Below, piece after piece: positions 42,540-55,085 of a stretch of 64,000 nucleotides of DNA. The DNA comes from Cyanobium sp. FGCU6 (lineage in GTDB: Bacteria > Cyanobacteriota > Cyanobacteriia > PCC-6307 > Cyanobiaceae), in NCBI GenBank assembly GCA_024958655.1, contig JANWUR010000007.1, forward strand, positions 1 to 64,000. Direction: 5' to 3'. The translations under genes and the position numbers were made by a program. Every line of letters begins with the position of its first letter. Position 1 is the stretch's first letter. The notes beneath the pieces were generated by a model. That model was not told the origin of the DNA and searched no databases. It saw only the letters and a program-made list of their open reading frames with translations.

Positions 42540-44057
42540 TCAGCCCAGTTCGGCGTTCAGGCGGGAGGCCTGGCGCAGGGCGAGGGCGATCACGGTGAGG
42601 CCGAAACCCACCGCGGGAGCGGTGGGCAGCACCGAGGCATCGGCGATCCAGAGGTTATCGAGGCCATGGCAGCGGCCCTCGCCATCCACCACCGCGCGGG
42701 CGGGATCGCTGCCCATGCGGCAGGTGCCGCAGGCATAGCCCACCACGCTCTGGGGCGCCTCGCCGCGGGGAATGATCGGCGTGCGCTGCACCACCGTGGT
42801 GAGCGGATCGTCTTCGACGCGCTGCATCGTGTCGAGCCAGCGGTACACCAGGCGGTCGTGGGCTTCGCGGTTGTTGGGCAGGTAGGCCACCGAGATTCGC
42901 TCCCCCTTCAGCTGCACCCGGTTGTCCGGTTCGGGCAGCACCGAACTCATCGCCCACCAGGTGATCGAGCGATCGGCGAGCCATTCCAGCGCCCCATCGC
43001 TCAGCAGGCGGGTGACGAGCGAGAGCAGCGGCGGCGACTCGGCGAACAGGGGATCCTGCAGCACGCCCCCGCCGCTCTGGATGCAGCCGAGCGGGAAGCT
43101 CACGTTGCGATCGCCCCAGTAGTGGTCGGTGAAGCCGAGGCTGCGCCCGTAGCGGCCCGAATTCGGCTGGCTGGCCCGCTGCAGGATCGCCGTGAGCTGC
43201 AGCTTCATCAGGTTGCGGCCCACCTGGTCGGAGGCGTTCGCCAGGCCGGCGGGATGGCGATCGGAGGCCGAACGCAGCAGGATCGCGGGGGTGTGGATCG
43301 CGCCGGCGGCCAGCACCACCTGGTGGCCGCGGAACAGCCAGCGCTGGCCGCCCGCGATCGCCTCCACCCCCACCACCCGCCGGCCGGAGGGGTCGGTGTG
43401 GAGGGCCTGCACCCGGGTGTCGCCGCGGCGTTCGAAGCCGGCGGCCCCATCGCCGCGATCCACTCCGAACTGCTCGGCGTCGCCGGTGGGATCCTCCTGC
43501 GACTCCGACCAGCTCAGGGGCAGGGCATAGGGATGGAGCGCCTGCCTCGCGAAGCCCTCGCGCAGCTCCACAAGGAACGGCTCGATCGGCCGGGGCGGAT
43601 GGGGATAGGCGCTCGCGCGGGGCGGTTCGCTGGGATCGAGCCCCGCCTCGCCGTGCACCCGGTAGAGGGCTTCGGCCCGGTCGTACCAGGGGGCGAGTTC
43701 GTCGTAGCCGAAGGGCCAGGCCGGCGCCCTGCCCTCCTGGTGCTCGAGGCCGCCGAACTCCCGTTCGCGCATGCGCTGCAGCACCCCGCCCCAGATCTTG
43801 GTGTTGCCCCCCCAGGCATGCACCGTCTGGGGGGCGAAAGGGTCGCCGTCGGTGCCGAACCAGGCTTCCTCCGGGTGGTAGCGGCGGCGGCGGAACAGAT
43901 CGATGTCGGCCACGTTCTGATCGGCGAGGGGCAGACCTTCGCCGCGCTCCAGCAGCAGCACCGACCGACCGGCGGCGGCCAGCTCCCCGGCGAGCGTGCC
44001 GCCGCCGGCGCCGCTGCCGATCACGACGACGTCGTAGGAGCGATCGTCGATGATCAT
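42540..44057 (-). CDS. GMC-family FAD oxidoreductase translationally coupled to ARTO
   Basis: 505 residues from ATG 44057, in an ATGA overlap with the ctaE stop; ATG 44063 would add two residues. FAD site YDVVVIGSGAGGGTLAGELA (about 7-26), GGNTKIWGGVLQRMREREFG, AAGAIHTPAILLRSASDRHP (GMC signature), GYACGTCRMGSDPARAVV and the C-terminal LPTAPAVGFGLTVIALAL. The CuA-less oxidase upstream accepts electrons from the quinone pool or a direct donor, so this dehydrogenase may feed it. The same order, ctaE then GMC, occurs in the decayed locus at 31116-33149. Substrate unknown. No signal peptide seen. Confidence 0.88.
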   Translation of the reverse strand: MIIDDRSYDVVVIGSGAGGGTLAGELAAAGRSVLLLERGEGLPLADQNVADIDLFRRRRYHPEEAWFGTDGDPFAPQTVHAWGGNTKIWGGVLQRMREREFGGLEHQEGRAPAWPFGYDELAPWYDRAEALYRVHGEAGLDPSEPPRASAYPHPPRPIEPFLVELREGFARQALHPYALPLSWSESQEDPTGDAEQFGVDRGDGAAGFERRGDTRVQALHTDPSGRRVVGVEAIAGGQRWLFRGHQVVLAAGAIHTPAILLRSASDRHPAGLANASDQVGRNLMKLQLTAILQRASQPNSGRYGRSLGFTDHYWGDRNVSFPLGCIQSGGGVLQDPLFAESPPLLSLVTRLLSDGALEWLADRSITWWAMSSVLPEPDNRVQLKGERISVAYLPNNREAHDRLVYRWLDTMQRVEDDPLTTVVQRTPIIPRGEAPQSVVGYACGTCRMGSDPARAVVDGEGRCHGLDNLWIADASVLPTAPAVGFGLTVIALALRQASRLNAELG

Positions 44058-44653
44058 CGCCATACGTAGATCAGAAGGAACAGCACCACCCAGATCACGT
44101 CGACGAAGTGCCAGAACAGCGCCACTGAAGTCACCCCCGCCTCGCCGCCGTCGTAGTTGCCGGGGCGGAAGGAGCGCCCCAGCATCAGCGCCATCAGCAC
44201 GATGCCGGTGAGCACGTGCAGGCCATGGAAGCCGGTGAGCAGATAGAAGCAGCCGCCGAACACGCCGCTGCCCAGGGCGAAGGGCAACTGCAGCCATTCG
44301 CTGGCCTGGCCGTAGAGGAACACCGCCCCCATCAGCATCGTCAGGGCCCACCAGCAGCGGAAGGCCACCAGCCGGCGCTGATGCAGGGCCCGCTCCGCCA
44401 GCACGATCACCAGGCTGCTGCTCACCAGCACCACCGAGTACAGCAGCGGCCCACGCAGCTCCAGACCCTCCACGCCAGGCGGCAGCCACACCGGCGAGGA
44501 GAGCTTGAAGGTGGCGTAGCCGGCGAAGAACGCCAGGAAGATCAGGCTCTCCGAGCAGAGGAAGAGCACAAAGCCGGTGAGGTTGTGGCCGCCGTGGCCG
44601 TGGTGGCCGCTGGTGGTGGCCTCGGCGGTGGGAGGGGCCGGCAGGGTGGTCAT
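44054..44653 (-). CDS. ctaE: Terminal oxidase subunit III (ARTO)
   Basis: 199 residues from ATG 44653. A histidine-rich N-terminus (TTSGHHGHGGHN) is followed by five helices: LTGFVLFLCSESLIFLAFFA, PLLYSVVLVSSSLVIVLAER, WWALTMLMGAVFLYGQASEW, CFYLLTGFHGLHVLTGIVLM and FWHFVDVIWVVLFLLIYVW. GFHGLHV and WHFVDV..W are subunit III hallmarks. This is the short, five-helix form common in cyanobacteria. It lies 4 bp after ctaD and overlaps the GMC gene by 4 bp. Confidence 0.92.
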   Translation of the reverse strand: MTTLPAPPTAEATTSGHHGHGGHNLTGFVLFLCSESLIFLAFFAGYATFKLSSPVWLPPGVEGLELRGPLLYSVVLVSSSLVIVLAERALHQRRLVAFRCWWALTMLMGAVFLYGQASEWLQLPFALGSGVFGGCFYLLTGFHGLHVLTGIVLMALMLGRSFRPGNYDGGEAGVTSVALFWHFVDVIWVVLFLLIYVWR

Positions 44654-44657
44654 CGGT

Positions 44658-46352
44658 TCAGGCCTCCTTGAGGGAACGCTGCACGACGCTCTCCTGGTTC
44701 TCCACCAGATCGCGGCCCAGGCCATAGCCGTAGGGGCCGGCGATCACCACGGGAACGTGCTCGCCGAAGTTCTCCGCCGGCGGCGGCGAGGGCAGCAGCC
44801 ACTCCAGACCGATCGCCTGCCAGGGGTTGGCCGGTGCCTTGGCCCCCCGGGCCCAGGAGCTCACGATGTTGATCAGGAAGGGAAGGGTGGCCACCCCCAG
44901 CAGGAAGGCCCCGAGGCTGGCGAGCACGTTGGCGCCGGCGAACTCGGGGTCGTAGGAGGCGACGCGCCGGGGCATGCCCATCAGCCCGGCCCAGTGCATC
45001 GGCAGGAAGTTGAGCTGGCTGCCGGCGAAGGTGAGCACGAAGTGCAGCTGACCCAGACCCTCGTAGGTCATGCGGCCGGTGAACTTGGGAAACCAGTGGT
45101 AGATGGCGGCGAACACCCCGTAGGTGATGGTGGAGAAGATCACCGTGTGGAAGTGGCCCACCACGAAGTAGGTGTTGCCCACGTGGATGTCCACCGGCAC
45201 GGTGGCCAGCATGATGCCGGTGATGCCGGCGAAGATGAAGTTGAACAGCCCGCCGAGGCAGAACAGCATCGGTGTGGTGAGCCGCAGCTTGCCCCGCCAG
45301 AGGGTGCCGAGCCAGGCGAACACCTTGATGCCGGTGGGAACGGCGATCAGCATCGTGGTGACCATGAACACGTTGCGCATCCACTGGGGGGTGCCGCTGT
45401 AGAACATGTGGTGCACCCACACGATCAGGCTGAGGAAGGTGATCGCGAAGGAGGCGATCGCCACCACGTGATAGCCGAACAGGGGCTTGCGGGCATACAC
45501 GGGAAACACCTCGGAGAACACCCCGAAGATCGGCAGCACCATCACATACACCGCCGGGTGCGAATAGAACCAGAAGAAGTGCTGGTAGAGCATCGGATCG
45601 CCGCCGCCCTCCGGCTGGAAGAAGCTGGTGCCGAAGCTCAGGTCGAACAGCAGCATCACCGCGCCGGCGGTGAGCACCGGCAGGCCGCAGAGCTGGATGG
45701 TCTGCGCGGCGAGGGCCGTCCAGCAGAAGATCGGCATGCGGAACCAGCCCATGCCGGGGGCGCGCATGCGGATGATCGTGGTGCAGAAGTTCACGGCGCC
45801 CATGATCGAACTCACCCCCGAGAGGGCCACCGCCAGGATCCAGAGGAACTGGCCGTTGATGAAATGGCCGAGGGGGTTCTGGGTGCTGACCGGCGGATAG
45901 GCCCACCAGCCCGATCCGGAGGGGCCGCCCGGCACCAGGAAGGACGCCATCAGGATCACCCCGAACAGCGGCACCAGCCAGAAGGCCGCGGCATTCAACC
46001 GCGGAAAGGCCATGTCGGGGGCGCCGATCATCGGCGGGATCAGCAGGTTGTTGAAGCCGTTGAGCACCGGGAACAGGAACAGGAACAGCATCACCGTTCC
46101 ATGCATCGTGTACAGGCCGTTGTACACGGTGGGATCCACCAGATCCGCCGGCGGCGTCAGCAGTTCGCCCCGCATGATCATCGCCAGCAGGCCGCCCACC
46201 AGCAGGAAGAACAGCGACACGGCGATGTACTGGATGCCGATCACCTTGGCGTCGGTGTTGAAGGAGAAGAAGCGGCGCCAGTTGTCCGGGGCCCCGGGAA
46301 CCGGATGGGGAGCCCGCAGCACGCGGGGATCGAAGGGGATGGTGGGGGACAT
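44658..46352 (-). CDS. ctaD: Heme-copper terminal oxidase subunit I (ARTO)
   Basis: 564 residues with twelve helices. All six heme and copper ligands are present: H84 and H402 (low-spin heme), H400 (high-spin heme), H265, H314 and H315 (CuB). Y269 in SHPAVYVMVLP is the Tyr cross-linked to H265 in type A oxidases. The Glu of the usual H-P-E-V-Y is Ala (HPAVY), so the D-channel/K-channel details differ from COX. Combined with the CuA-less subunit II next door, it is the alternative respiratory terminal oxidase rather than the aa3-type cytochrome c oxidase. It reduces O2 to water in the cytoplasmic or thylakoid membrane. Confidence 0.93.
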   Translation of the reverse strand: MSPTIPFDPRVLRAPHPVPGAPDNWRRFFSFNTDAKVIGIQYIAVSLFFLLVGGLLAMIMRGELLTPPADLVDPTVYNGLYTMHGTVMLFLFLFPVLNGFNNLLIPPMIGAPDMAFPRLNAAAFWLVPLFGVILMASFLVPGGPSGSGWWAYPPVSTQNPLGHFINGQFLWILAVALSGVSSIMGAVNFCTTIIRMRAPGMGWFRMPIFCWTALAAQTIQLCGLPVLTAGAVMLLFDLSFGTSFFQPEGGGDPMLYQHFFWFYSHPAVYVMVLPIFGVFSEVFPVYARKPLFGYHVVAIASFAITFLSLIVWVHHMFYSGTPQWMRNVFMVTTMLIAVPTGIKVFAWLGTLWRGKLRLTTPMLFCLGGLFNFIFAGITGIMLATVPVDIHVGNTYFVVGHFHTVIFSTITYGVFAAIYHWFPKFTGRMTYEGLGQLHFVLTFAGSQLNFLPMHWAGLMGMPRRVASYDPEFAGANVLASLGAFLLGVATLPFLINIVSSWARGAKAPANPWQAIGLEWLLPSPPPAENFGEHVPVVIAGPYGYGLGRDLVENQESVVQRSLKEA

Positions 46353-46364
46353 CGGCGTGGCGGC

Positions 46365-47309
46365 TCAGGCGTCGTGGGGAGTGGCGGGGTCGGCGTCGAC
46401 GTGCACCAGCGGCGGCGGGGCGGGCGGCACGGTGGCCCAGCCCCGATCCCCTCGCTCCTGCCGCAACTGCCACAGTTCAGTGGCGGCATTGGCGGCCGGC
46501 AGCAGCGGCCGACGCAGGGCGTCGGTGAGCCAGGCGCGGTAGGCGTCCTCGCTCTCCACCACCACGTCGGTCTGGTTGGCCGAGAAATAGCCGCCGCTGA
46601 ACATCGAATCCCGCAGCCGGTAGCGGCCTTCGCGGGTGGGGGTGAGGGCGTAGGCGATCACGCTGCCGGGCACCAGGTCCTGCTTGAGCCGGAAGGCCGG
46701 CACGTAGAAGCCGTGCAGCACGTCCATGGAGATCAGCTCCAGCCGGGCGCGGCGGTCGACCGGCAGGTGCAGCTCGGTGCTGTGCACGCCCTCGGGGTAG
46801 ATGAACTCCCACGACCACTGCCGGCCGATCACCTGGATCGGTCCCACCGGTTCGTCGCTGGCGGCCGAACCCGCCACCGCCACGGCCTCGCTGCCGCTGC
46901 TCACGCGCACCTTGCCTTCGAGGGTGGCCAGCACCTGGTTGACCTGGATGGCATGGACGGCGATCGCCATCACGATCAGCAGCGGCACCAGGGTCCAGAC
47001 GATCTCAAGGCGCAGGTTGCCCTCGATCGGTGCGCCGTCGTCCATGTCGTACTTCGGGGCGCGGTTGAACAGGATCGTCCAGCCCATCACACACGCGCAG
47101 CCGAGGAAGATGAACGTGCCGATGCCGGTCTCGAGGGCGAACAGGTTGTCGACGTAGGGCGCGGCGCTGGAGGCCTGCACCGGCAGCCAGTCGTGCACCT
47201 GCCGGCTCATCCAGAGGCTCGCCAGCAGGTTGAGCACCACGGCGATGGCCACCAGGGCGATCGCGGCAGGATCGGGCCGGAACGGCCGGGTGGGGGCTTC
47301 GCCGCTCAT
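46365..47309 (-). CDS. ctaC: Terminal oxidase subunit II lacking the CuA site (ARTO)
   Basis: 314 residues. Two N-terminal helices (about 14-33 and 60-80, plus LEIVWTLVPLLIVMAIAVHA at 101-120) anchor a cupredoxin domain containing GRQWSWEFIYPEGVHSTELH. The first CuA ligand His is present (H199 in DVLHGFYVPAF), but the Cys-x-Glu-x-Cys-x3-His-x2-Met motif is replaced: D234, M236, S238, F242 and N245 stand where C, E, C, H and M are expected. Loss of CuA is the defining trait of ARTO and of quinol oxidases, so cytochrome c is unlikely to be the donor. The start overlaps the DUF2231 gene by 4 bp; 12 bp separate its stop from ctaD. Confidence 0.92.
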   Translation of the reverse strand: MSGEAPTRPFRPDPAAIALVAIAVVLNLLASLWMSRQVHDWLPVQASSAAPYVDNLFALETGIGTFIFLGCACVMGWTILFNRAPKYDMDDGAPIEGNLRLEIVWTLVPLLIVMAIAVHAIQVNQVLATLEGKVRVSSGSEAVAVAGSAASDEPVGPIQVIGRQWSWEFIYPEGVHSTELHLPVDRRARLELISMDVLHGFYVPAFRLKQDLVPGSVIAYALTPTREGRYRLRDSMFSGGYFSANQTDVVVESEDAYRAWLTDALRRPLLPAANAATELWQLRQERGDRGWATVPPAPPPLVHVDADPATPHDA

Positions 47310-47884
47310 GGCAGGGCCTCGCGCAGATCGACACCGCCGGCCAGCAGCTGGTCGGCGGTGACGTGCACACCGAACTCGGCGCCCAGTTCAGCGCCGAGGG
47401 TGCCGTGCAGGGCGAACAGGGCGAACAGGGCCAGGCCCACCAGCAGATAGCTCCACTGCACCTGGCGGCCCATCTCGGCGCGCCAGCGGAAGCGCTGCAA
47501 GCCGCGCCACACGGTCATCGCCACGATCACCAGCAGCAGCAGCACGCCGCCGACGCCGTGCCAGAGCATGGTGTCCATCGCCCCGAGGCCCAGGCCGCCG
47601 GTGACGCCGCTCAGGGGGTTGGCGAGCAGCATCTCGTAGAGGCCCGCGGCCACCGTGAGGAAGGTGATGGCGGCGCAGGCCAGCAGGTTGTACCAGCCCA
47701 CGTCGTGGAAGCCGGCGCGGGTGACGGGCAGGGCCAGGAAGCGGAACACCCGCTTCTCGAGTGGATAGAGGGCACCGGCGACGTCGAAGGCGATGGCGAT
47801 CACGAACAGCCCGATCGTGAAGTGCACCAGGTTGGGGTGGATCGGCTGCGCGTAGGGCAGGCCGTTGGCGGCGAGGGCGCTCAC
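47306..47884 (-). CDS. DUF2231 membrane protein, first of a pair, ARTO operon
   Basis: 192 residues from GTG 47884. Four or five helices; IHPNLVHFTIGLFVIAIAFD carries the H-P-x-L-V-H-F motif of DUF2231, whose histidines could bind heme. GWYNLLACAAITFLTVAAGL, LLLLVIVAMTVWRGL and YLLVGLALFALFALHG follow. It overlaps the second DUF2231 gene and ctaC by 4 bp each, so all of these are one tightly coupled operon. Role in the oxidase (assembly or electron entry) is inferred from linkage only. Its first 110 residues are the part that survives in the chimera at 33146. Confidence 0.85.
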   Translation of the reverse strand: MSALAANGLPYAQPIHPNLVHFTIGLFVIAIAFDVAGALYPLEKRVFRFLALPVTRAGFHDVGWYNLLACAAITFLTVAAGLYEMLLANPLSGVTGGLGLGAMDTMLWHGVGGVLLLLVIVAMTVWRGLQRFRWRAEMGRQVQWSYLLVGLALFALFALHGTLGAELGAEFGVHVTADQLLAGGVDLREALP

Positions 47885-48378
47885 ACCAGACCCTCCCGCA
47901 CCGCCTGCACCACCGGCACGGTGTGCAGGCCGTAGATCCAGATCAGCTGGTTGCCCAGGTTCACCTGCAGCGCCACCAGCAGACACAGAACGCCTCCCGC
48001 CGCCAGGAAGGGCAGGGGCAGCACCGAGGGATCGCGGCTGCGGATCACGTAGCGCCAGCCGGTGAGCACCGCCAGCACCCCGGCCAGCGACCAGCCGAGG
48101 GTGCTGTGCAGGTTGAGCACGTTGCTGGCGCCGCCGTAGGGCTGGGCCAGGCCGGCCTCCACCTGACCGAAGATGATCGCCAGGAAAATGGCCGCGGTGG
48201 CCACCAGCAGGTTCCAGAAGCTCACCTCGAACAGATTGGGCCGTCTGGCCAGCACGCCGATCAGATCGAAGGCCACGGCGATCAGCGCCATGGCGATCAC
48301 GAAGTGCACCAGGATCGGATGGATCGTGTCCATCCAGGGGAGGTTGTGCTCGTTGAGCGGCGGCAGCAGGTCGAGCAT
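47881..48378 (-). CDS. DUF2231 membrane protein, second of a pair, ARTO operon
   Basis: 165 residues from ATG 48378. WMDTIHPILVHFVIAMALIA (about 15-34) has the same H-P-x-x-V-H-F signature. FWNLLVATAAIFLAIIFGQV, NLHSTLGWSLAGVLAVLTGW and FLAAGGVLCLLVALQVNLGN supply further helices. It is the first gene of the operon, so its promoter lies in the short divergent region (48379-48521) shared with the HdeD-like gene. The frameshifted copy at 33748 is its counterpart. Confidence 0.85.
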   Translation of the reverse strand: MLDLLPPLNEHNLPWMDTIHPILVHFVIAMALIAVAFDLIGVLARRPNLFEVSFWNLLVATAAIFLAIIFGQVEAGLAQPYGGASNVLNLHSTLGWSLAGVLAVLTGWRYVIRSRDPSVLPLPFLAAGGVLCLLVALQVNLGNQLIWIYGLHTVPVVQAVREGLV

Positions 48379-48521
48379 GGGGAATGGACGGCCGGGGCGC
48401 TCACACCACAGGTCAGCAGAAACCCTGGACCAAGTCGGGCGGTTGTGATGGATCGCCACACCGCCTGTCGGCGTTCGCCCACTTAAGGCGACCTAGCCTC
48501 GGCGCATCCGTTCCCAGCCCC

Positions 48522-49043
48522 TTGACCGTCCCGGTCTCGCCCACCCTTCGCTGGCTCACCATCGCCCTGCTGCTGGCCGGCGCGGTGCTGTCGCTGCTGC
48601 TGCCGTTCGTCTCGGCCACCCTGTTCACCATCGCCCTGGGCGGGGTGGCGATCGCCGCCGGCGCAGCCCAGCTGATCCGCCTCGGCGGCAGCGACGACAC
48701 CGGCGGCAAGGTGCTGCGGGGGCTCTCCGGCGTGCTCTACCTGCTGGGGGGGATCTCGCTGATCGTGTTTCCGGTGCAGAGCACCATCAGCCTCACCCTG
48801 TTCGTCGGCGTCCTGCTGGCCTTCGAGGGCGTCACCGAACTGGCGGTGGCCGCTGCCCGCCCCATCCCCGCCCGCACCCTGGTGCTGCTCGACGGCATCG
48901 TCACGGCCGTGCTGGGGGGGCTGCTGATCGCCGGCTGGCCGGGCGATTCGGCCTGGGTGATCGGCACCTTGCTGGCGGCGGGCATGGTGATGTCGGCGAT
49001 CAACCTGTTCACGGCGGGCTCGGAGCAGCAGGCCACGGCCTGA
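48522..49043 (+). CDS. HdeD-like (DUF308) membrane protein
   Basis: 173 residues from TTG 48522; no ATG exists in frame and the upstream open frame is non-coding in character. Six hydrophobic segments: LRWLTIALLLAGAVLSLLLP, FVSATLFTIALGGVAIAAGA, LSGVLYLLGGISLIVFPVQS, LVLLDGIVTAVLGGLLIAGW and more. The sequence is clearly paralogous to the protein at 34563. Its last 35 bases overlap the end of the convergent GGT gene. The molecular role is unknown. Confidence 0.82.
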   Translation: MTVPVSPTLRWLTIALLLAGAVLSLLLPFVSATLFTIALGGVAIAAGAAQLIRLGGSDDTGGKVLRGLSGVLYLLGGISLIVFPVQSTISLTLFVGVLLAFEGVTELAVAAARPIPARTLVLLDGIVTAVLGGLLIAGWPGDSAWVIGTLLAAGMVMSAINLFTAGSEQQATA

Positions 49044-50864
49044 GGACGGCGGGCTCCGGCTGGGCCAGGCCGGCGGCCCGGCGTGGATCCGCCATGCCCA
49101 GGCTGCCCCGCCCCTCCCCCAGCCACTCCACGCTGTGGGCGGCGCCCATGGCGCTGGCCGGCGTGACCCGATGACCTCGCTGCTGCAGCAGGTCGGCCGT
49201 GTCGGGGGAGAGGCCGTCCTCGAGTTCGAGCCGGTCGGGCCAGAGCTGGCTGTGGATCCGCGGCGCCGCCACCGCCCCCGCCAGGTTCATGCCATGCACC
49301 AGCCGGTTGCGCAGCACCTGGGCCACGATCGTGAGGATGCGGCTGCCCCCCGGGCTGCCGGTGGCCAGCCAGGGGCGGCCATCGGGCCGGAACACCAGGG
49401 TGGGCGTCATCGAGCTCAGGGGCCGGCGGCCCGGAGCGATGGCGTTGGCTTCCCCCTGAATCAGGCCGAAGGCGTTGGCTGTGCCGGGGGCGGCGCTGAA
49501 GTCGTCCATGGTGTTGTTCAGCAGGAAGCCGGCGCCGGGCACGGTGATGCCGCTGCCGTAGGCGAGGTTGAGGCTGGTGGTGCTGGCCACCAGGCCCCCG
49601 CGGCTGTCCACCACCGAGAGATGGGTGGTGTTGGTGCCGCCGCTGCGGCGCGGCGGGCCTGCCGACAGTTCGGCCGAGGGGCGGTGGCGGAGCGGATCGA
49701 TCGTGCGGCGCAGCGCCTCCAGCCGCAGCGGATCGAGCAGCCGGCGCACCACCGGCTCCGGCTCGGGCAGATCGCCGAGCTGCTCGTTGCGGTCGCGGAA
49801 CACCAGGGCCATCGCTTCGGCGAGCGGGTGCAGATCGGCGGCGGAGCCGGCGCCACCGGGCAGCGGCCCGAACGGTTCCACCAGCTTCAGCATCTGCAGC
49901 AGGCTGAGGCCGCCGGCGGGCATGGGGGGCGCCAGCACCGGATGGCCGCGGTAGGTGATCTGCAGCGGCCGCACCAGCCGGGCGCGGTAGGCCGCCAGGT
50001 CGGCGCCGGTGATCCGGCCGCCGCGTTCGCGCATCAGGCCCGCGAGCGCGGCGGCGGTGGGCCCGCCGTAGAAGCCCTGGTGGCCGGAGCGGGCGATGCG
50101 GCGCAGGCTGCCGGCCAGCTCCGGCTGACGCAGGATCTCGCCGGCCGCCAGGGCGCGTGGCGTGCCGCCGGGCACGGCGCGCAGGAAGGAGCGCCTGGCC
50201 CCGGGATCGGCGGCCAGCAGGGGGGCTGCGTCGGCGAGGGACTCCGCCAGGAACGGATCCACCGTCAGCCCCTGCTCCGCCAGGGCGATGGCCGGGGCGA
50301 TCACCTGTGCCAGCGGCAGGCGGCCGTAGCAGCGCTGGGCCAGCACCAGGCCGGCGACGCTGCCGGGCACGCCGGCGCTCAGCGGGCTGCGGGTGGCCCG
50401 CTGCCGATCCACCGTGCCGTCTGGTCTGAGGAACTGGTCCGCCGTGGCGGCTGCCGGCGCGCTCTCGCGGAAGTCGATCGCCACCGCCTGGCCGCCGCCG
50501 ATCGCCAGCTCCGGGCTGGTCGCACCGCGGGGCCCGCTCGCAAGGCAGCCGCGCCCGAGCGCCGGCGACGGTCCCGGCAGCCACAGCAGCAGAAAGCCCC
50601 CACCGCCCAGATTGCCGGCCGCCGGCAGCGTCACCGCCTCGGCGAAGGAGGCGGCCACCGCCGCATCCACGGCATTGCCACCGGCGGCGAGCATCGCCGC
50701 CCCCACCGCCGCCGCCCGCGGTTCCTGGCCCGCCACCATCCCGCCGCTGGAGCGAACCGGCCGGAAGCGCCCGGGGCGCTCCTGAAGCAGGGGTGCGAAG
50801 TCGGCGGCGCCCGCCGGCAGTGCCGCGGCGAGCAGGGTGAGCAGCGCCAGCCGCCGCGCCGCCC

Positions 50865-50868
<4 letters not shown>
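49009..50868 (-). CDS. ggt: Gamma-glutamyltransferase
   Basis: 619 residues. A signal peptide (LALLTLLAAALPAGAAD) directs it to the periplasm. GGMVAGQEPRAAAVGAAMLA and GGNAVDAAVAASFAEAVTLP open the large subunit. The catalytic Thr, made N-terminal by self-cleavage, is the second T of NTTHLSVVDSRGG (about 400). LLNNTMDDFSAAPGTANAFG is the lid region, and GSPGG the oxyanion area. It removes the gamma-glutamyl group of glutathione and related peptides. The start overlaps the 5-oxoprolinase gene by 4 bp; together they would recycle glutathione via 5-oxoproline. A truncated paralogue is at 35090. Confidence 0.92.
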
Positions 50869-54536
<3,668 letters not shown>

Positions 54537-54555
54537 GGGAGCCGGCCCTCGCGCC

Positions 54556-55047
54556 TCAGCGGTAGTTCTCGAACTGCAGGGGCACCTCCAGGTCCTGCTC
54601 GCGCAGCAGCTGGATCGCCTGCTGCAGGTCGTCCTTGCTCTTGCCGGTGATGCGCAGGCTCTCGCCCTGGATCGCCACGGTCACCTTCCTGAGCGAGTCG
54701 CGCACCGTCTTGCTGAGTTTCTTGGCCAGCTCCTGGCTGAGGCCCTTGCGCAGCTTCACCTCCTGCTTCACCTTGTTGCCGCCCACCGGTTCGGGGGTCT
54801 GGAAATCGAAGATCTTGAGGGAGAGGTTGCGCTTGGTGGCCTTCTGGCGCAGCACGTCGGCCACCGCCTCCAGGGTCATGTCGCTGGCGGTGGTGATCGT
54901 GAGGGCGGCGTCCTCGAGGTCGATCGTGGTGCCGGAATCCTTGAGGTCGTAGCGCTGTCCCACCTCGCGGCGCACCTGGTCCACGGCGTTCACCAGCTCC
55001 TGGCGATCGAAATCGGAAACGACGTCGAAGGAAAAGGTGTCGGCCAT
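54556..55047 (-). CDS. yajQ: YajQ-family nucleotide-binding protein
   Basis: 163 residues. FSFDVVSDFDRQELVNAVDQ, then RYDLKDSGTTIDLEDAALTI, KRNLSLKIFDFQTPEPVGGN and QGESLRITGKSKDDLQQAIQ are the conserved blocks; the protein is full length and ends VPLQFENYR, as in the family. Members bind cyclic di-GMP or tRNA in some species. It lies 20 bp upstream of the 5-oxoprolinase gene on the same strand and may head that transcript. Confidence 0.93.
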   Translation of the reverse strand: MADTFSFDVVSDFDRQELVNAVDQVRREVGQRYDLKDSGTTIDLEDAALTITTASDMTLEAVADVLRQKATKRNLSLKIFDFQTPEPVGGNKVKQEVKLRKGLSQELAKKLSKTVRDSLRKVTVAIQGESLRITGKSKDDLQQAIQLLREQDLEVPLQFENYR

Positions 55048-55085
55048 GGGGCGGGGGCTCGCGGATGTGGCAAGGGGAGTGGATC

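Noticed and set aside
44577-47450. 957-residue plus frame across the ARTO genes
   Set aside because: Antisense shadow of ctaD and ctaC, which have all expected motifs.
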